Notes: generated by a model not told the origin, from the letters alone. Shown: positions 26,098 to 35,920, counted from the first letter of the stretch. The stretch: DNA of 64,000 nucleotides from Bacillus sp. FJAT-42315 (GCF_002797375.1 NZ_KZ454941.1:2696984-2760983); one strand, 5' to 3'. Made by a program: numbers and translations.

Positions 26098-28044
26098 ATG
26101 AAATGGGACGAATTTTTCGTAACCGGTGATCCGATGATTTACGGTGCCATGGTCAGCATCGTCGTCGCTTCGGTTTCCATCGTTGCCGGATTAACCTATT
26201 TTAAAAAATGGGGTTATCTTTGGACTGAATGGTTAACAACTGTTGATCATAAACGTATTGGTGTTATGTACATCATCGCTGCTTTATTGATGCTTTTCCG
26301 CGGAGGCGTCGACGCTGTATTAATGCGTGCACAAACAGCGGTACCGGAAAACGGACTTTTAAACGCACAACATTACAATGAAATCTTTACAACACACGGA
26401 CTCATCATGATCTTGTTTATGGCTATGCCATTTATCATTGGATTGATGAACGTTGTTATTCCACTTCAAATTGGAGCTCGCGACGTAGCGTTTCCACGAT
26501 TGAATGCCGTAAGTTTTTGGTTATTCTTCTTCGGTGCGATGCTATTAAACATCTCCTTCGTTATCGGTGGATCTCCTGACGCAGGATGGACAGCTTACTT
26601 CCCGTTGTCAGGTCCGGATATTAGTCCAGGAGTAGCAAATAACTATTACTCTATTTCCCTACAAATTGCGGGACTTGGGACGTTAATGACGGGAATTAAC
26701 TTCATCGTCACGATTTTAAAAATGCGTGCACCAGGTATGACTTTAATGAAAATGCCAATGTTTACTTGGTCTGTATTAATTACAAACGTAATTATCGTAT
26801 TTGCTTTCCCTGTATTAACAGTTGCTCTTGCATTAATGATGTTAGATCGCCAATTCGGTACGCAATTCTTTGCTATGGATAATGGTGGTATGGACATGCT
26901 TTGGGCAAACTTGTTCTGGGTATGGGGGCATCCTGAAGTATATATCGTTATCTTACCTGCTTTTGGAATTTACAGTGAAATCATTTCTACATTTGCTCGC
27001 AAAAACCTATATGGTTATAAATCAATGGTGGCGAGTATGGTCGTTATTTCCTTGTTATCTTTCGTTGTATGGGCACACCATTTCTATACAATGGGACATG
27101 GCGCGATGGTTAACAGCGTCTTCTCGATCACAACAATGGCGATCGCTGTACCAACTGGGGTTAAAATATTCAACTGGCTATTTACTTTACGCAAAGGGAA
27201 AATCAGCTTTACTACACCAATGCTTTATTCCCTTGCCTTTATTCCGATCTTTACAATCGGTGGGGTAACTGGAGTTATGCTTGCGATGGCAAGTGCTGAC
27301 TACCAGTACCATAATACAATGTTCCTTGTCGCTCACTTCCACTACGTATTAATTCCAGGAACAGTTTTCGCAGTTATTGCTGGATTCTACTTCTGGTTCC
27401 CGAAAGTATTCGGTTTCCGTTTGAACGAGCGTCTTGGAAAGATTTCTTTCTGGATTATTGCTATTAGCTTTAACGTAACATTCTTCCCACTGTTCATTCT
27501 AGGACTTGATGGAATGACACGTCGTATGTTTACGTATTCAGCAAGCACAGGCTATGGCCCATTAAATATGCTTTCATTTATCGGTGCCCTAGGCTTAACG
27601 CTTGGTTTCATTATTCTTGTTTACAACATTTATTGGAGCATCCGTTACAGCCCTCGTGATACGAACGGCGATCCTTGGGATGCAAGATCATTGGAGTGGA
27701 GCACGCATAGTCCAGTTCCATTCTACAACTTTGCAAAAGTACCAACTATTAAGTCGATCGATGCTTATTGGTTTGCTAAGAAAGATAATCAACCGCTAAC
27801 AGATGATGGTCCATATGAGCCAATCCATATGCCAAACAATAGCGGACAACCGTTTATCATGGGTGTAGCTTTCTTCTTCTTAGGATTCTTCGCAGTCTTC
27901 AACTGGTGGAACCTTGCAATCATTGCTGGTCTAGTTGTACTAGCTACAATGACTTATCGCACATTTGAACAAGATCATGGCTACTACGTCTCTGTTGAGG
28001 AGATTGAACGCACGGAAAAAGCATTGCGAGGTGAAGGAAAATGA
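26098..28044 (+). CDS. qoxB: Cytochrome aa3 quinol oxidase subunit I
   Basis: 648 residues behind GAAAGGAG. The haem-copper core motifs are all visible: TTHGLIMILFMAMPF for haem a, WVWGHPEVYIVILPAFG with the CuB histidine and cross-linked tyrosine, AHHFYTMG for CuB, and VAHFHYVLIPGT for both haems. This subunit reduces oxygen and pumps protons at the cytoplasmic membrane. It overlaps qoxC by 4 bases, so the two are coupled. Confidence 0.97.
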   Translation: MKWDEFFVTGDPMIYGAMVSIVVASVSIVAGLTYFKKWGYLWTEWLTTVDHKRIGVMYIIAALLMLFRGGVDAVLMRAQTAVPENGLLNAQHYNEIFTTHGLIMILFMAMPFIIGLMNVVIPLQIGARDVAFPRLNAVSFWLFFFGAMLLNISFVIGGSPDAGWTAYFPLSGPDISPGVANNYYSISLQIAGLGTLMTGINFIVTILKMRAPGMTLMKMPMFTWSVLITNVIIVFAFPVLTVALALMMLDRQFGTQFFAMDNGGMDMLWANLFWVWGHPEVYIVILPAFGIYSEIISTFARKNLYGYKSMVASMVVISLLSFVVWAHHFYTMGHGAMVNSVFSITTMAIAVPTGVKIFNWLFTLRKGKISFTTPMLYSLAFIPIFTIGGVTGVMLAMASADYQYHNTMFLVAHFHYVLIPGTVFAVIAGFYFWFPKVFGFRLNERLGKISFWIIAISFNVTFFPLFILGLDGMTRRMFTYSASTGYGPLNMLSFIGALGLTLGFIILVYNIYWSIRYSPRDTNGDPWDARSLEWSTHSPVPFYNFAKVPTIKSIDAYWFAKKDNQPLTDDGPYEPIHMPNNSGQPFIMGVAFFFLGFFAVFNWWNLAIIAGLVVLATMTYRTFEQDHGYYVSVEEIERTEKALRGEGK

Positions 28045-28637
28045 AAATAGATAACTCGCTACCTTTAGAATATAGTACAGAGGAGAATCGATTAAAGATC
28101 TTAGGATTTTGGATCTTTTTAGGGGCAGAAATTGCCCTCTTCTCCACTCTATTTGCTGTATATTTTGTATTAGAACACCGTACAGGTAATGGTCCAGCTG
28201 GTTCTGAAATTTTTGAAATGGCACCGGTTATGTTAGAAACAATCATCTTATTAACAAGTAGCTTTACAATCGGCCTTGGTATCAATGCGATGCGCCTTGG
28301 TGCGAAAAAAGCAATGATGACCTTCTTTGGTATCACTTTAGTATTAGGTTTAGGATTCTTGAGCGTTGAGATTTTCGAATTCTTCACATACGTTCATGAA
28401 GGAGCTACGATGCAAACAAGCGCCTTCTTATCTAGCTTATTCACTTTACTTGGTACCCACGGACTTCACGTTACGTTCGGCTTACTATGGGGAACCGCTA
28501 TTATGATGCAAGTGAAGAAACACGGTTTAACGCCTGAAACAACTAATAAATCGTTTATCTTCTCTTTATACTGGCACTTCCTTGATGTTGTTTGGATCTT
28601 TATCTTTAGCTTCGTATACTTGAAAGGATTGATGTAA
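28041..28637 (+). CDS. qoxC: Cytochrome aa3 quinol oxidase subunit III
   Basis: 198 residues with five transmembrane helices. The motifs ILGFWIFLGAEIALFSTLFA, GTHGLHVTFGLLWG and YWHFLDVVWIFIFS are typical of subunit III of quinol oxidases, which lacks the first two helices of the mitochondrial form. It has no catalytic metal and stabilises the complex. It overlaps its neighbours on both sides. Confidence 0.96.
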   Translation: MKIDNSLPLEYSTEENRLKILGFWIFLGAEIALFSTLFAVYFVLEHRTGNGPAGSEIFEMAPVMLETIILLTSSFTIGLGINAMRLGAKKAMMTFFGITLVLGLGFLSVEIFEFFTYVHEGATMQTSAFLSSLFTLLGTHGLHVTFGLLWGTAIMMQVKKHGLTPETTNKSFIFSLYWHFLDVVWIFIFSFVYLKGLM

Positions 28638-28924
28638 TGATGAAACAATATTTCCCTAGACATCATGTGATGGGATTCGTTTTTTCACTAGTCCTTTCAC
28701 TTGCTGCCCTGACAGTTTGGTATTTTGACATGTCATTTACAGCTGGCATGACTGTACTACTCGTTACTGCCGCTGCTCAAGCTAGCGTTCAGTTACTACT
28801 ATTCATGCACATTGGAGAAACATCTGACAAAGCTTCTCTATATATAAATATTGCTTACGCTTTATTTGTCGGAGTTATTACAATCCTTGGATCAATGTTC
28901 ACAATGATTTGGGGTTATATGTGA
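28637..28924 (+). CDS. qoxD: Cytochrome aa3 quinol oxidase subunit IV
   Basis: 95 residues with three hydrophobic helices, including AAQASVQLLLFMHIGE, a typical subunit IV motif. It is shorter than the B. subtilis protein but in the range of other Bacillaceae. The start ATG overlaps the qoxC stop (TAATG); the next ATG at 28640 is an alternative. Last gene of the operon. Confidence 0.93.
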   Translation: MMKQYFPRHHVMGFVFSLVLSLAALTVWYFDMSFTAGMTVLLVTAAAQASVQLLLFMHIGETSDKASLYINIAYALFVGVITILGSMFTMIWGYM

Positions 28925-28929
28925 TAGAG

Positions 28930-28959
28930 AGTGCCTGTCACTCCCCGAGTTTTGTCGAT
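28930..28959 (+). repeat. 30-nt dispersed 3'-UTR element, copy 3
   Basis: AGTGCCTGTCACTCCCCGAG, then TTTTGTCGAT, 5 bases after the qoxD stop and just before its terminator. Confidence 0.75.
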
Positions 28960-28966
28960 ACTCATC

Positions 28967-29005
28967 GAAAAAGCCACCATCCGAATTTCGGATGGTGGCT
29001 TTTTC
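28967..29005. terminator. Terminator shared by qoxD and the permease gene
   Basis: GAAAAAGCCACCATCCGA and its complement form a stem of about 18 bp with A- and T-tracts on either side, suitable for both convergent transcripts. Confidence 0.88.
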
Positions 29006-29019
29006 ATATGTTCAAATGA

Positions 29020-30453
29020 TTAAAATTCTTTTTTAATGGTAGTAGTTGCTTCTAGATCCACAGTTGCTGGCAAAGTCGCCTTCCTCCTTGCAAATATCAT
29101 ATAATAATACAAATAGCACGCTCCTATAAAACCAAAACCCCAATAAAGAGAGATTCGTTGAACAGGATCAAATGCAGTAAACACAAAGATGGAGGCGCAC
29201 ATAATAATACAGAGGATCGGTACAAACGGATAGAAGCGAACTCTAAATTTCAAATCCTCCACTTGTCCCCCATTTCGAATATATTGTTTCCGGAACATCA
29301 GCTGAGCAATAGCAATCGTCATCCACGTTAACGTTCCTCCAATTCCGCTGATGGCGAGTAAAATAACAAATAGCGTATCTGCCGCCACAATGCTTGTCAG
29401 TAACGAAATTAAAGCAAATATAAGGGTAACGACTAAAGCAATAGAAGGAACCCCACGCTTGTTTAATTTCGAGAAAGCTTTAGGTGCCATCCCATCTAAG
29501 GAAAGTGAATATAATATGCGTGTACAAGCAAACAAGCCGGTATTTCCAACAGATAGAATAGCCGTCAAAATAACAAAGTTCATAATATCAGCGGCATACG
29601 GGATGCCTACCATATCAAACACTGTAACAAACGGGCTTTCTAACACCCCAGCGTCTTGCCATGGAACAAGCGCTGACAACACAAAAATAGCCATAATGTA
29701 AAACAATACAACACGCACAACAATATTCCGAATCGCTTTCGGAATATTCTTTTCTGGTTCCTCTGTTTCTCCGGCTGCTACACCCATAATTTCTGATCCT
29801 TGAAACGCATAAATGACAGTCATCATCGATATAAATACACCGACTATACCTGCTGGAAACAGTCCATCTCCAATAAAATGAGACAAATATGGAGCCGATG
29901 CACTTTCCATCTTCAATACACCAAACATCGCAGCCAAACCTATGATAATAAAGAGAATGACCGCCAACACTTTAATACCAGCAAACCAGTATTCAGTCTC
30001 AGCAAAACTTCTACTTGCCAGTGAATTAATGAAGAAAAGTAATAGGACGAATAAAGCACACCAAATCCAAACAGGTACATCAGGAAACCATCTCTTCATT
30101 AACATACCCGCTGCAATAAATTCAAGGCCGACATACAATGCCCAACTCAACCAATACACCCAGCCAATGACAAAACCGGTTGCAGGACCAATAAATTTCG
30201 TAGCATGTGCCTGAAAAGAACCCGATACAGGCATCACAACAGATAACTCACCTAAACAAACCATTACTAAAAACATGAGGAGCCCGCCTACTAAATAAGC
30301 CAATATCGCGCCAGCAGGACCAGCTTCACCAATGGCATAACCAGAACCTAAAAACAATCCAGTTCCTATAATCCCACCGAGCGACATCATAAATAAGTGT
30401 CGGCTCTTTATCGATCGCTTCATTTGCGGTTGACCTTCATGATTTCCACTCAT
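29020..30453 (-). CDS. APC-family amino acid permease
   Basis: 477 residues from the ATG behind AGGTGG; the GTG at 30462 overlaps that site. About 12 transmembrane helices. The signature SLGGIIGTGLFLGSGYAIGE in helix 1 and YAFQGSEIMGVAAGE in helix 6 place it in the amino acid transporter group of the APC superfamily. It is closest, by pattern, to permeases for S-methylmethionine, proline or aromatic amino acids, and I cannot fix the substrate. It has its own promoter region and lies before the Rieske oxygenase gene on the same strand. Confidence 0.87.
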   Translation of the reverse strand: MSGNHEGQPQMKRSIKSRHLFMMSLGGIIGTGLFLGSGYAIGEAGPAGAILAYLVGGLLMFLVMVCLGELSVVMPVSGSFQAHATKFIGPATGFVIGWVYWLSWALYVGLEFIAAGMLMKRWFPDVPVWIWCALFVLLLFFINSLASRSFAETEYWFAGIKVLAVILFIIIGLAAMFGVLKMESASAPYLSHFIGDGLFPAGIVGVFISMMTVIYAFQGSEIMGVAAGETEEPEKNIPKAIRNIVVRVVLFYIMAIFVLSALVPWQDAGVLESPFVTVFDMVGIPYAADIMNFVILTAILSVGNTGLFACTRILYSLSLDGMAPKAFSKLNKRGVPSIALVVTLIFALISLLTSIVAADTLFVILLAISGIGGTLTWMTIAIAQLMFRKQYIRNGGQVEDLKFRVRFYPFVPILCIIMCASIFVFTAFDPVQRISLYWGFGFIGACYLYYYMIFARRKATLPATVDLEATTTIKKEF

Positions 30454-30546
30454 CCAATCCACCTACCTTTTTCATATTTTTATAGCATCAACAAAAAGTA
30501 AACGCTTACAAATATTCAGATAGAATTCATTTAATAAATCAATGAG

Positions 30547-31641
30547 TTAAAATGCGGATGATGGCGCTGGCTGCAATGGTAGCTTTTCTTCTAAGTCTTT
30601 TTGCAGCAGTAAATGAAATTGATGAACACAGTTTTCTGTCAGCGAAAACCTTCCTTGTGTATAAACGCCGGTTTCTATTCCTTTCTGAACCGTCTCACAA
30701 ATCTCTAGATCTTCTTTCCTTACTAATTCATCAATGGCTATTAAACTTTGCTCTTCCTCTGTAATTTCATCTGTTTTAAAAAAAGTAGTGTACACATATT
30801 TCGTCGTTTTATGATCAATGGGGATGGATTGATGAATAGACAGATTAGCCGGTCCAGGATCAAATGAAAACCAAGTATTAGGATAAAGCCAATAATACCT
30901 TCCACCTTCTCCTAAACTAAATTGGCTCATCTTCCCTTTTAACGGAGTACCTTGATAGGAATAATTCTCGTATTGAGCCACTTCGTACTGATTCATATCT
31001 AATTTAGAAACTAACGCTTTATGAACGATTGAGCAATGATCACATTCTAGATAATTATCAATCCCGATTTTCCAGTTTGACTGACAAATAGATTCCTTAA
31101 CGCGTACTCTTTTAAAATCTCCGAGGTTTTGAGTTTTCACATGTTGAAATAAATCAGGGAATAACGTAGACATAGAGGGTGACTGAGGGTCTAAATTCAC
31201 AAAGATAAACGATTCAAACACTTCCAATTGAATCTTCTTTAAACAAAAATCCTTATGCTCAAAGTTTTCAACCCCATTCATATTCGGTGCTCTATTTAGC
31301 GATCCATCCAATTTAAATGTCCAAGCATGATAAGGACAGGAAAAAATAGCTTTATTCCCCTCTCCTTCAACAAGCTTTGCTGCTCTATGTGTACAAACAT
31401 TATAAAACGCCCGCAATTCCCGATCGTTCCCATAAGAAATAATAATAGGAACATCCGCTACTTCAGTTGTGATATAATCACCTGGTTTATTAAATTGACT
31501 AATGTGGCCGACATATTGCCACGTTTTCTTGAAAATTTCTCGCTTTTCAACTTCAAGCACTTCCGGGTTTGTATAAAGCCATGATGGTAGTGTATACGCT
31601 TCACTTAATTTTTCACTCACTCTTACTTCCGGCTTTTTCAA
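30547..31641 (-). CDS. Rieske non-haem iron oxygenase, alpha subunit
   Basis: 364 residues. The Rieske domain holds CTHRAA and, 17 residues later, CPYHAW (2Fe-2S ligands Cys-His and Cys-His, about residues 87-110). The catalytic domain has the iron ligands in DNYLECDHCSIVHKAL and probably the aspartate of RKEDLEICETVQ. The layout resembles choline, carnitine or glycine-betaine type monooxygenases more than aromatic dioxygenases. A reductase or ferredoxin partner is absent nearby, so it must use one encoded elsewhere. Substrate unknown. Confidence 0.82.
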   Translation of the reverse strand: MKKPEVRVSEKLSEAYTLPSWLYTNPEVLEVEKREIFKKTWQYVGHISQFNKPGDYITTEVADVPIIISYGNDRELRAFYNVCTHRAAKLVEGEGNKAIFSCPYHAWTFKLDGSLNRAPNMNGVENFEHKDFCLKKIQLEVFESFIFVNLDPQSPSMSTLFPDLFQHVKTQNLGDFKRVRVKESICQSNWKIGIDNYLECDHCSIVHKALVSKLDMNQYEVAQYENYSYQGTPLKGKMSQFSLGEGGRYYWLYPNTWFSFDPGPANLSIHQSIPIDHKTTKYVYTTFFKTDEITEEEQSLIAIDELVRKEDLEICETVQKGIETGVYTQGRFSLTENCVHQFHLLLQKDLEEKLPLQPAPSSAF

Positions 31642-31790
31642 CTAAATAACCCCCTCTATATATGTTGGTTCTTAATAAAGAATATATTTATTTGATTTTA
31701 TATCAAAAATATTCTGAATTATATATTTATTTTAACCAAAATTAAGGATTTTCCTGCTTGAAATTTTGTTACTTTTAACCATTGAAATAA

Positions 31791-31822
31791 TAAAGCAGCC
31801 ACTCATTTCGAGGGCTGCTTTA
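31791..31822 (-). terminator. Intrinsic terminator of the N-succinyl amino acid operon
   Basis: TAAAGCAGCC and GGCTGCTTTA around 12 nt, followed on the minus strand by TTATTATTT. Confidence 0.8.
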
Positions 31823-31837
31823 TAGTTACCTATCACG

Positions 31838-32941
31838 TTAGTATACTTGCTTTTTAATTGTGAACTGTTCTACGGCATCCAAATCAATCTCATAACCTAC
31901 TCCCGCTGTTTCTGGAACAGTGATCAAGCCATCATGTACAATCACTTCTGGCTGAATAATATCCTTTTCCCAATAACGAGAAGAAGCTGCCGTATCTCCC
32001 GGCAATGTAAAGTTACTCAATGTCGTTAAGGCAACATTGTGCGCTCTGCCAACACCTGCTTCAAGCATTCCGCCACACCAAACATCGATCCCCTTCTCTT
32101 TACATAAATCATGGATCTTCTTCGATTCGGTTAAACCGCCCACTCGGCCGACTTTAATATTAATAATTTTGCAGCTTCCTAGTTGAATAGCTTTACGTGC
32201 ATCTTCACAAGAATGGATGCTTTCATCTAAACAAATCGGCGTGCTTAATTCTTTTTGAACCGTTGCGTGGTCAACTATATCATCCGATGCTAATGGCTGT
32301 TCAATCATCATTAAGTTAAATTCGTCTAGCTGCTTCAATAAATCTAAATCTTCTAATCGATAAGCAGAGTTGGCATCAGCCATTAAAGCGATATCCGGAT
32401 AAATACGGCGAATCTCTCTAATCACATCGACATCCCAGCCCGGCTTAATTTTCACTTTAATTCGCTTATACCCTTCCTCTACATGCTGTTTAACAATCGC
32501 AAGCAGCTCTTCAATGGTATCTTGAATACCAATGCTGACTCCAACCTCAATCGACGTTCGTTCCCCGCCAAGACATTTGTACAAAGGTAGGTTTTGTCTC
32601 TTCGCATATAAGTCCCAAACAGCGCCTTCAATAGCTGATTTGGCCATATTGTTTTTTCGAATGGAAGCAAACAACTCAGTTAACTCATCCGGGTGAGAAA
32701 TTTCTTTTCCTTTTAACATCGGAATAAGAAAGTCCTCTAATATATGCCAATTCGTTTGAAGCGTCTCTTCACTATATAAGGGAGACATAAAAGCGACGGA
32801 TTCTCCCCAGCCCGATCTTCCTTCTTCATCCTTTACTTCAACTAAAATAAATTCTCTCATTTGGATCGTGCCAAAGCTAGTCGTAAAAGGAAACTTCAAT
32901 TCCATTTTCAAATGTCGTAACACAACTTCTTGAATGTTCAT
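31838..32941 (-). CDS. N-succinylamino acid racemase / o-succinylbenzoate synthase (enolase superfamily)
   Basis: 367 residues. The enolase-superfamily barrel shows the catalytic KxK pair (RIKVKIKPG), the metal ligands in [15 protein letters not shown] and CLDESI, and the second catalytic lysine in [11 protein letters not shown]. Enzymes of this MenC-like group do both OSBS and N-succinylamino acid racemase chemistry. There are no menaquinone genes beside it. Instead it follows genes for a GNAT and an M20 hydrolase. That context, known from Geobacillus kaustophilus, favours the racemase role. It starts 2 bases after the GNAT stop codon. Confidence 0.87.
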   Translation of the reverse strand: MNIQEVVLRHLKMELKFPFTTSFGTIQMREFILVEVKDEEGRSGWGESVAFMSPLYSEETLQTNWHILEDFLIPMLKGKEISHPDELTELFASIRKNNMAKSAIEGAVWDLYAKRQNLPLYKCLGGERTSIEVGVSIGIQDTIEELLAIVKQHVEEGYKRIKVKIKPGWDVDVIREIRRIYPDIALMADANSAYRLEDLDLLKQLDEFNLMMIEQPLASDDIVDHATVQKELSTPICLDESIHSCEDARKAIQLGSCKIINIKVGRVGGLTESKKIHDLCKEKGIDVWCGGMLEAGVGRAHNVALTTLSNFTLPGDTAASSRYWEKDIIQPEVIVHDGLITVPETAGVGYEIDLDAVEQFTIKKQVY

Positions 32942-32942
32942 T

Positions 32943-33773
32943 TTACCCTTCCTTCTCTAAATTTATTGCATCCTTTTTGACAAATAAATAATAATGCACA
33001 GGCTCATCAGGTCGCTGAATCAATTTGACAACGGCATACCCTTCAGCAAACAGACGTGTGAACATGTCACGTATGTTCATTCGCCAATCCATCGCTAAAT
33101 CCTGATCTTTCGCTTTAATCTCTTGAAAACTTTTCGTGATAGGAACGAGCACACTATTTTTATTACTTACATCTTCAGAATGAATCAACGAGATTTTCGG
33201 AAAACCCGCTGGTGTTACTTCATAGTCGGCAAGTACCGTTGCTTGTTCATCAGTAAATGTTTGCTCGCCATTTACATAAGAACTTTGAATCCACCAATCC
33301 ACTTTCAAACGATCCGTAGGGAGGCCTTTGTTTAATCCGTCCTTCATTTCTCCGTAACAATTCACTTTATATGTATCACAGATCGCCTTTAATTTCGTCA
33401 AATTTAAATAAGCATTCACACTTTCTAACGGATCAAATGTCCATGTTAATAAATCATAGCCTATACGAATTGCTTCTTGTCTTTGCTCTTCCTTTAATAC
33501 CTTACCAATGCCTGTTTTTTGATAGTCAGGATCAATCGCTAACATATGCGAGCATAAATACGTGTGACCGTTAGAAAAACCAGGGAAACCATAACTGAAA
33601 CCAATTAACCTCTCTCCTGAAAAAGCCCCCATTAATAAACCGCCATTTTGATGAACCGTTAATGTTTGTGGGATCGGAATCGGTTCACTTCCCCAAACCT
33701 TTTGTTCTAATTCCTGCATTTTTTCAAAATCACTACGATCTTGGAATGGTCGAATTATATAATCTTTCGTCAT
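32943..33773 (-). CDS. GNAT acyltransferase, probable D-amino acid N-succinyltransferase
   Basis: 276 residues from the ATG (MTKDYIIRP) 9 nt after GGAAGG; an ATG at 33782 has no room for a ribosome site. The N-terminal GNAT domain includes [20 protein letters not shown] and the acetyl-CoA loop in [15 protein letters not shown]. In Geobacillus a GNAT enzyme of this length, beside NSAR and an M20 hydrolase, succinylates D-amino acids with succinyl-CoA. The function is inferred from that conserved neighbourhood. Confidence 0.72.
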   Translation of the reverse strand: MTKDYIIRPFQDRSDFEKMQELEQKVWGSEPIPIPQTLTVHQNGGLLMGAFSGERLIGFSYGFPGFSNGHTYLCSHMLAIDPDYQKTGIGKVLKEEQRQEAIRIGYDLLTWTFDPLESVNAYLNLTKLKAICDTYKVNCYGEMKDGLNKGLPTDRLKVDWWIQSSYVNGEQTFTDEQATVLADYEVTPAGFPKISLIHSEDVSNKNSVLVPITKSFQEIKAKDQDLAMDWRMNIRDMFTRLFAEGYAVVKLIQRPDEPVHYYLFVKKDAINLEKEG

Positions 33774-33778
33774 ACTAC

Positions 33779-34909
33779 TCATCCTTCCTGTTGTTCAAAT
33801 GTACTCATGATCGTTTCAGCTATTATTTCGATGCCTGAATAAATAGCTTCTTCATTAAATGTCATCTTAGGGTGATGCAGCCCTGGTTGTAAGTCACAGC
33901 CAAGACCTAGCATTGTTGCTTTTAGCTTTGGGTTTTTTAAAGTATAAAAATGAAAGTCCTCTCCCCCGGTCGTCACGATTGGAGCAACAGCCTTCTCATC
34001 CCCAAGCACTTTGCTAATGGCTTTGCCCATAATATCAGATGCTTCTTCCGATATGATAGCTGCCGCTGTGGTAGATTTCGTTTCAAGTGCAATCGTCGCA
34101 TGATGCAGGATCTCTAATCCTTTGCATACTTGAGCGACTTTCTCCGTTAATTCATTCATTGCTTCATTCGTTTGTGCACGAAGATCTAAAGAAAAAGAAG
34201 CTGTTCCTGGAATAATATTGCTCGATTCTCCCCCACTTTGAAACTTGGTCATTTTAATTGAAGAAGGAATAGAAGGGTCCATATGAATTTGACTTAAAGA
34301 TTGGACTAAATCGGCACCAATCTCAATTGCATTTTTCCCAAGGTGAGGCCTTGCCGCATGGGCATCTTCTCCGATAATTTCTCCTGCAATAAATTTAGAC
34401 GCCCCGTGTTGAATACCTGAAGAGGCCTGTCCATGTGACAACTCTTGAATAGGTCTTACATGAACACCGTACAAATAATCCAATTCATCAACTAAACCTT
34501 TTTCAATCATTTTTAATGCACCGGTTCCTTGTTCCTCAGCTGGTTGAAAAATCACCACTAATTTTCCTTTTGGTTGATACGACAACTTTTTCAACAGCAA
34601 TAGTGTCCCAACAGCCATCGTCATGTGAGCATCATGTCCACAAGAATGATTAGAAGTAAAAACCCCATCAACCTCCTGCCATAAGGCATCGATATCGCAG
34701 CGCAGTCCAACAGCGACTTCTCCTTCTCCCACTTCAACGACTAGCCCAGTGCAATCATCAAATGTTTGTGGCTGGAATCCGTAATTCTTTAATAGATTAG
34801 CTAAATATTTTGTCGTTTCTACCTCTTCCCAACTGATCTCAGGATGAGTATGCAAATGTTGGTATAGTTGCTGAATAGTCGGTTTTAAATCCTCTAGTTG
34901 TTTTTTCAC
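33779..34909 (-). CDS. M20-family amidohydrolase, probable N-succinyl-L-amino acid desuccinylase
   Basis: 376 residues from a GTG behind AAAGGAAG; the first ATG of the frame (34969) lies in the rpiR gene. The M20D features are present: GLRCDIDALWQEV, SCGHDAHM and PAEEQGTGALKM, which hold the metal ligands, plus HHPKMTFNEE near the C terminus. The protein resembles indole-acetyl-amino acid or hippurate hydrolases. In this operon the likely substrate is the N-succinyl-L-amino acid made by the racemase. It overlaps or touches the GNAT gene. Confidence 0.78.
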   Translation of the reverse strand: MKKQLEDLKPTIQQLYQHLHTHPEISWEEVETTKYLANLLKNYGFQPQTFDDCTGLVVEVGEGEVAVGLRCDIDALWQEVDGVFTSNHSCGHDAHMTMAVGTLLLLKKLSYQPKGKLVVIFQPAEEQGTGALKMIEKGLVDELDYLYGVHVRPIQELSHGQASSGIQHGASKFIAGEIIGEDAHAARPHLGKNAIEIGADLVQSLSQIHMDPSIPSSIKMTKFQSGGESSNIIPGTASFSLDLRAQTNEAMNELTEKVAQVCKGLEILHHATIALETKSTTAAAIISEEASDIMGKAISKVLGDEKAVAPIVTTGGEDFHFYTLKNPKLKATMLGLGCDLQPGLHHPKMTFNEEAIYSGIEIIAETIMSTFEQQEG

Positions 34910-34931
34910 AACAAAACTTCCTTTCTCTTCT

Positions 34932-35777
34932 CTATTTAAAAAATAAATAATTGGAACTGAGCCGTTCATACCTTTCTTGCCGTTCCTTTATTGGTTCATC
35001 ATATTGAACAGAAATACTCGCTATTAGCGCATTTAGCAATGAAAAAAGCGGAGGAAACACATCTAAAGTTGTATCTTTCCCTTCTCCAATAACAAAGGTA
35101 ATATCACTAAATCGCGCAATAGGGGCTAGTTCCGAATCGGTCATACTGATTACAAATGCTCCTTGCTCTTTTGCCATTTCCGCTAACTTCACCGTTTCCT
35201 TTACGTAGCGATGAAACGTAATGGCGACAAATACTGATTGTTTGTTCAATTGTTGAAGCATAGCCATTAAATCATCCATAGCCGGCTGATATAAATAAAC
35301 GTCATCTCGCGCTAACCCTAACACTAAGGAAAACCATTGAGCCGGTGCGAAAGCCGTTCGCATTCCTGTTATATATACTTTGTTCGCTTCCATGATTTTG
35401 ATCACAGCTTGCTCGATATCCGCTTCTCGAATATTAGCTTGCATTTTTCTAATATTCTCCGCATCGTTTTCCATCACCTGCGCGTATAAATGCGGTTCTC
35501 GAGCCATCTCTTTTTTGGAAGAATAGTAATTATTTAAGTGGCTTTTTTGATGAATGAGATGCTCCCGAACCATTGCTTGTAACTGCGAATACCCACTTAA
35601 CCCCAATGAATAACAAAAACGAATGACAGTCGTTTCACTCACACCGATGCGATGACCAATTTGGTTTGCCGGTTGTAACGCAATTTCTTCTGGGTTCTTC
35701 AGCAAATACTCACCAACTTTTTGCTGTCCCTTAGATAACTGTGAATACTTCTCTTTTATTTCACTAAATATCTCCAT
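34932..35777 (-). CDS. MurR/RpiR-family transcriptional regulator
   Basis: 281 residues. The N-terminal domain (about 1-77) has the RpiR helix-turn-helix, IALQPANQIGHRIGVSETTV then IRFCYSLGLSGY. A SIS domain follows at about 105-250 (VYITGMRTAFAPAQWF, then SMTDSELAPIARFSD), used by this family to bind phosphosugars or related ligands. First gene of the four-gene cluster, so it probably controls it. The effector would here relate to D-amino acids or their derivatives, which is unusual for the family. Confidence 0.88.
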   Translation of the reverse strand: MEIFSEIKEKYSQLSKGQQKVGEYLLKNPEEIALQPANQIGHRIGVSETTVIRFCYSLGLSGYSQLQAMVREHLIHQKSHLNNYYSSKKEMAREPHLYAQVMENDAENIRKMQANIREADIEQAVIKIMEANKVYITGMRTAFAPAQWFSLVLGLARDDVYLYQPAMDDLMAMLQQLNKQSVFVAITFHRYVKETVKLAEMAKEQGAFVISMTDSELAPIARFSDITFVIGEGKDTTLDVFPPLFSLLNALIASISVQYDEPIKERQERYERLSSNYLFFK

Positions 35778-35811
35778 ATTAAATTCTCCTTATATGAAGT
35801 TTAAGCTACAT

Positions 35812-35850
35812 TTACTCAATTAAAGAAGTTTAAACTTCATAATTGAGTAA
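35812..35850. promoter_or_regulatory. Candidate RpiR operator
   Basis: A 39-bp near-perfect palindrome. The core GAAGTTTAAACTTC (35825-35838) is perfect, flanked by TTACTCAATT and AATTGAGTAA. A partial core GAAGTTTAAG recurs at 35796, between it and the rpiR start. Confidence 0.6.
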
Positions 35851-35920
35851 TAAGTTATCATATTCATTATAAATAATCAATATTTTTTCTGAATATTCAA
35901 TTGGTTAAAACTCAAAAAAT

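Noticed and set aside
26870-27268. Open frame of 132 codons inside qoxB
   Set aside because: Out-of-frame shadow of a well-conserved oxidase gene, with no ribosome site and no recognisable protein.
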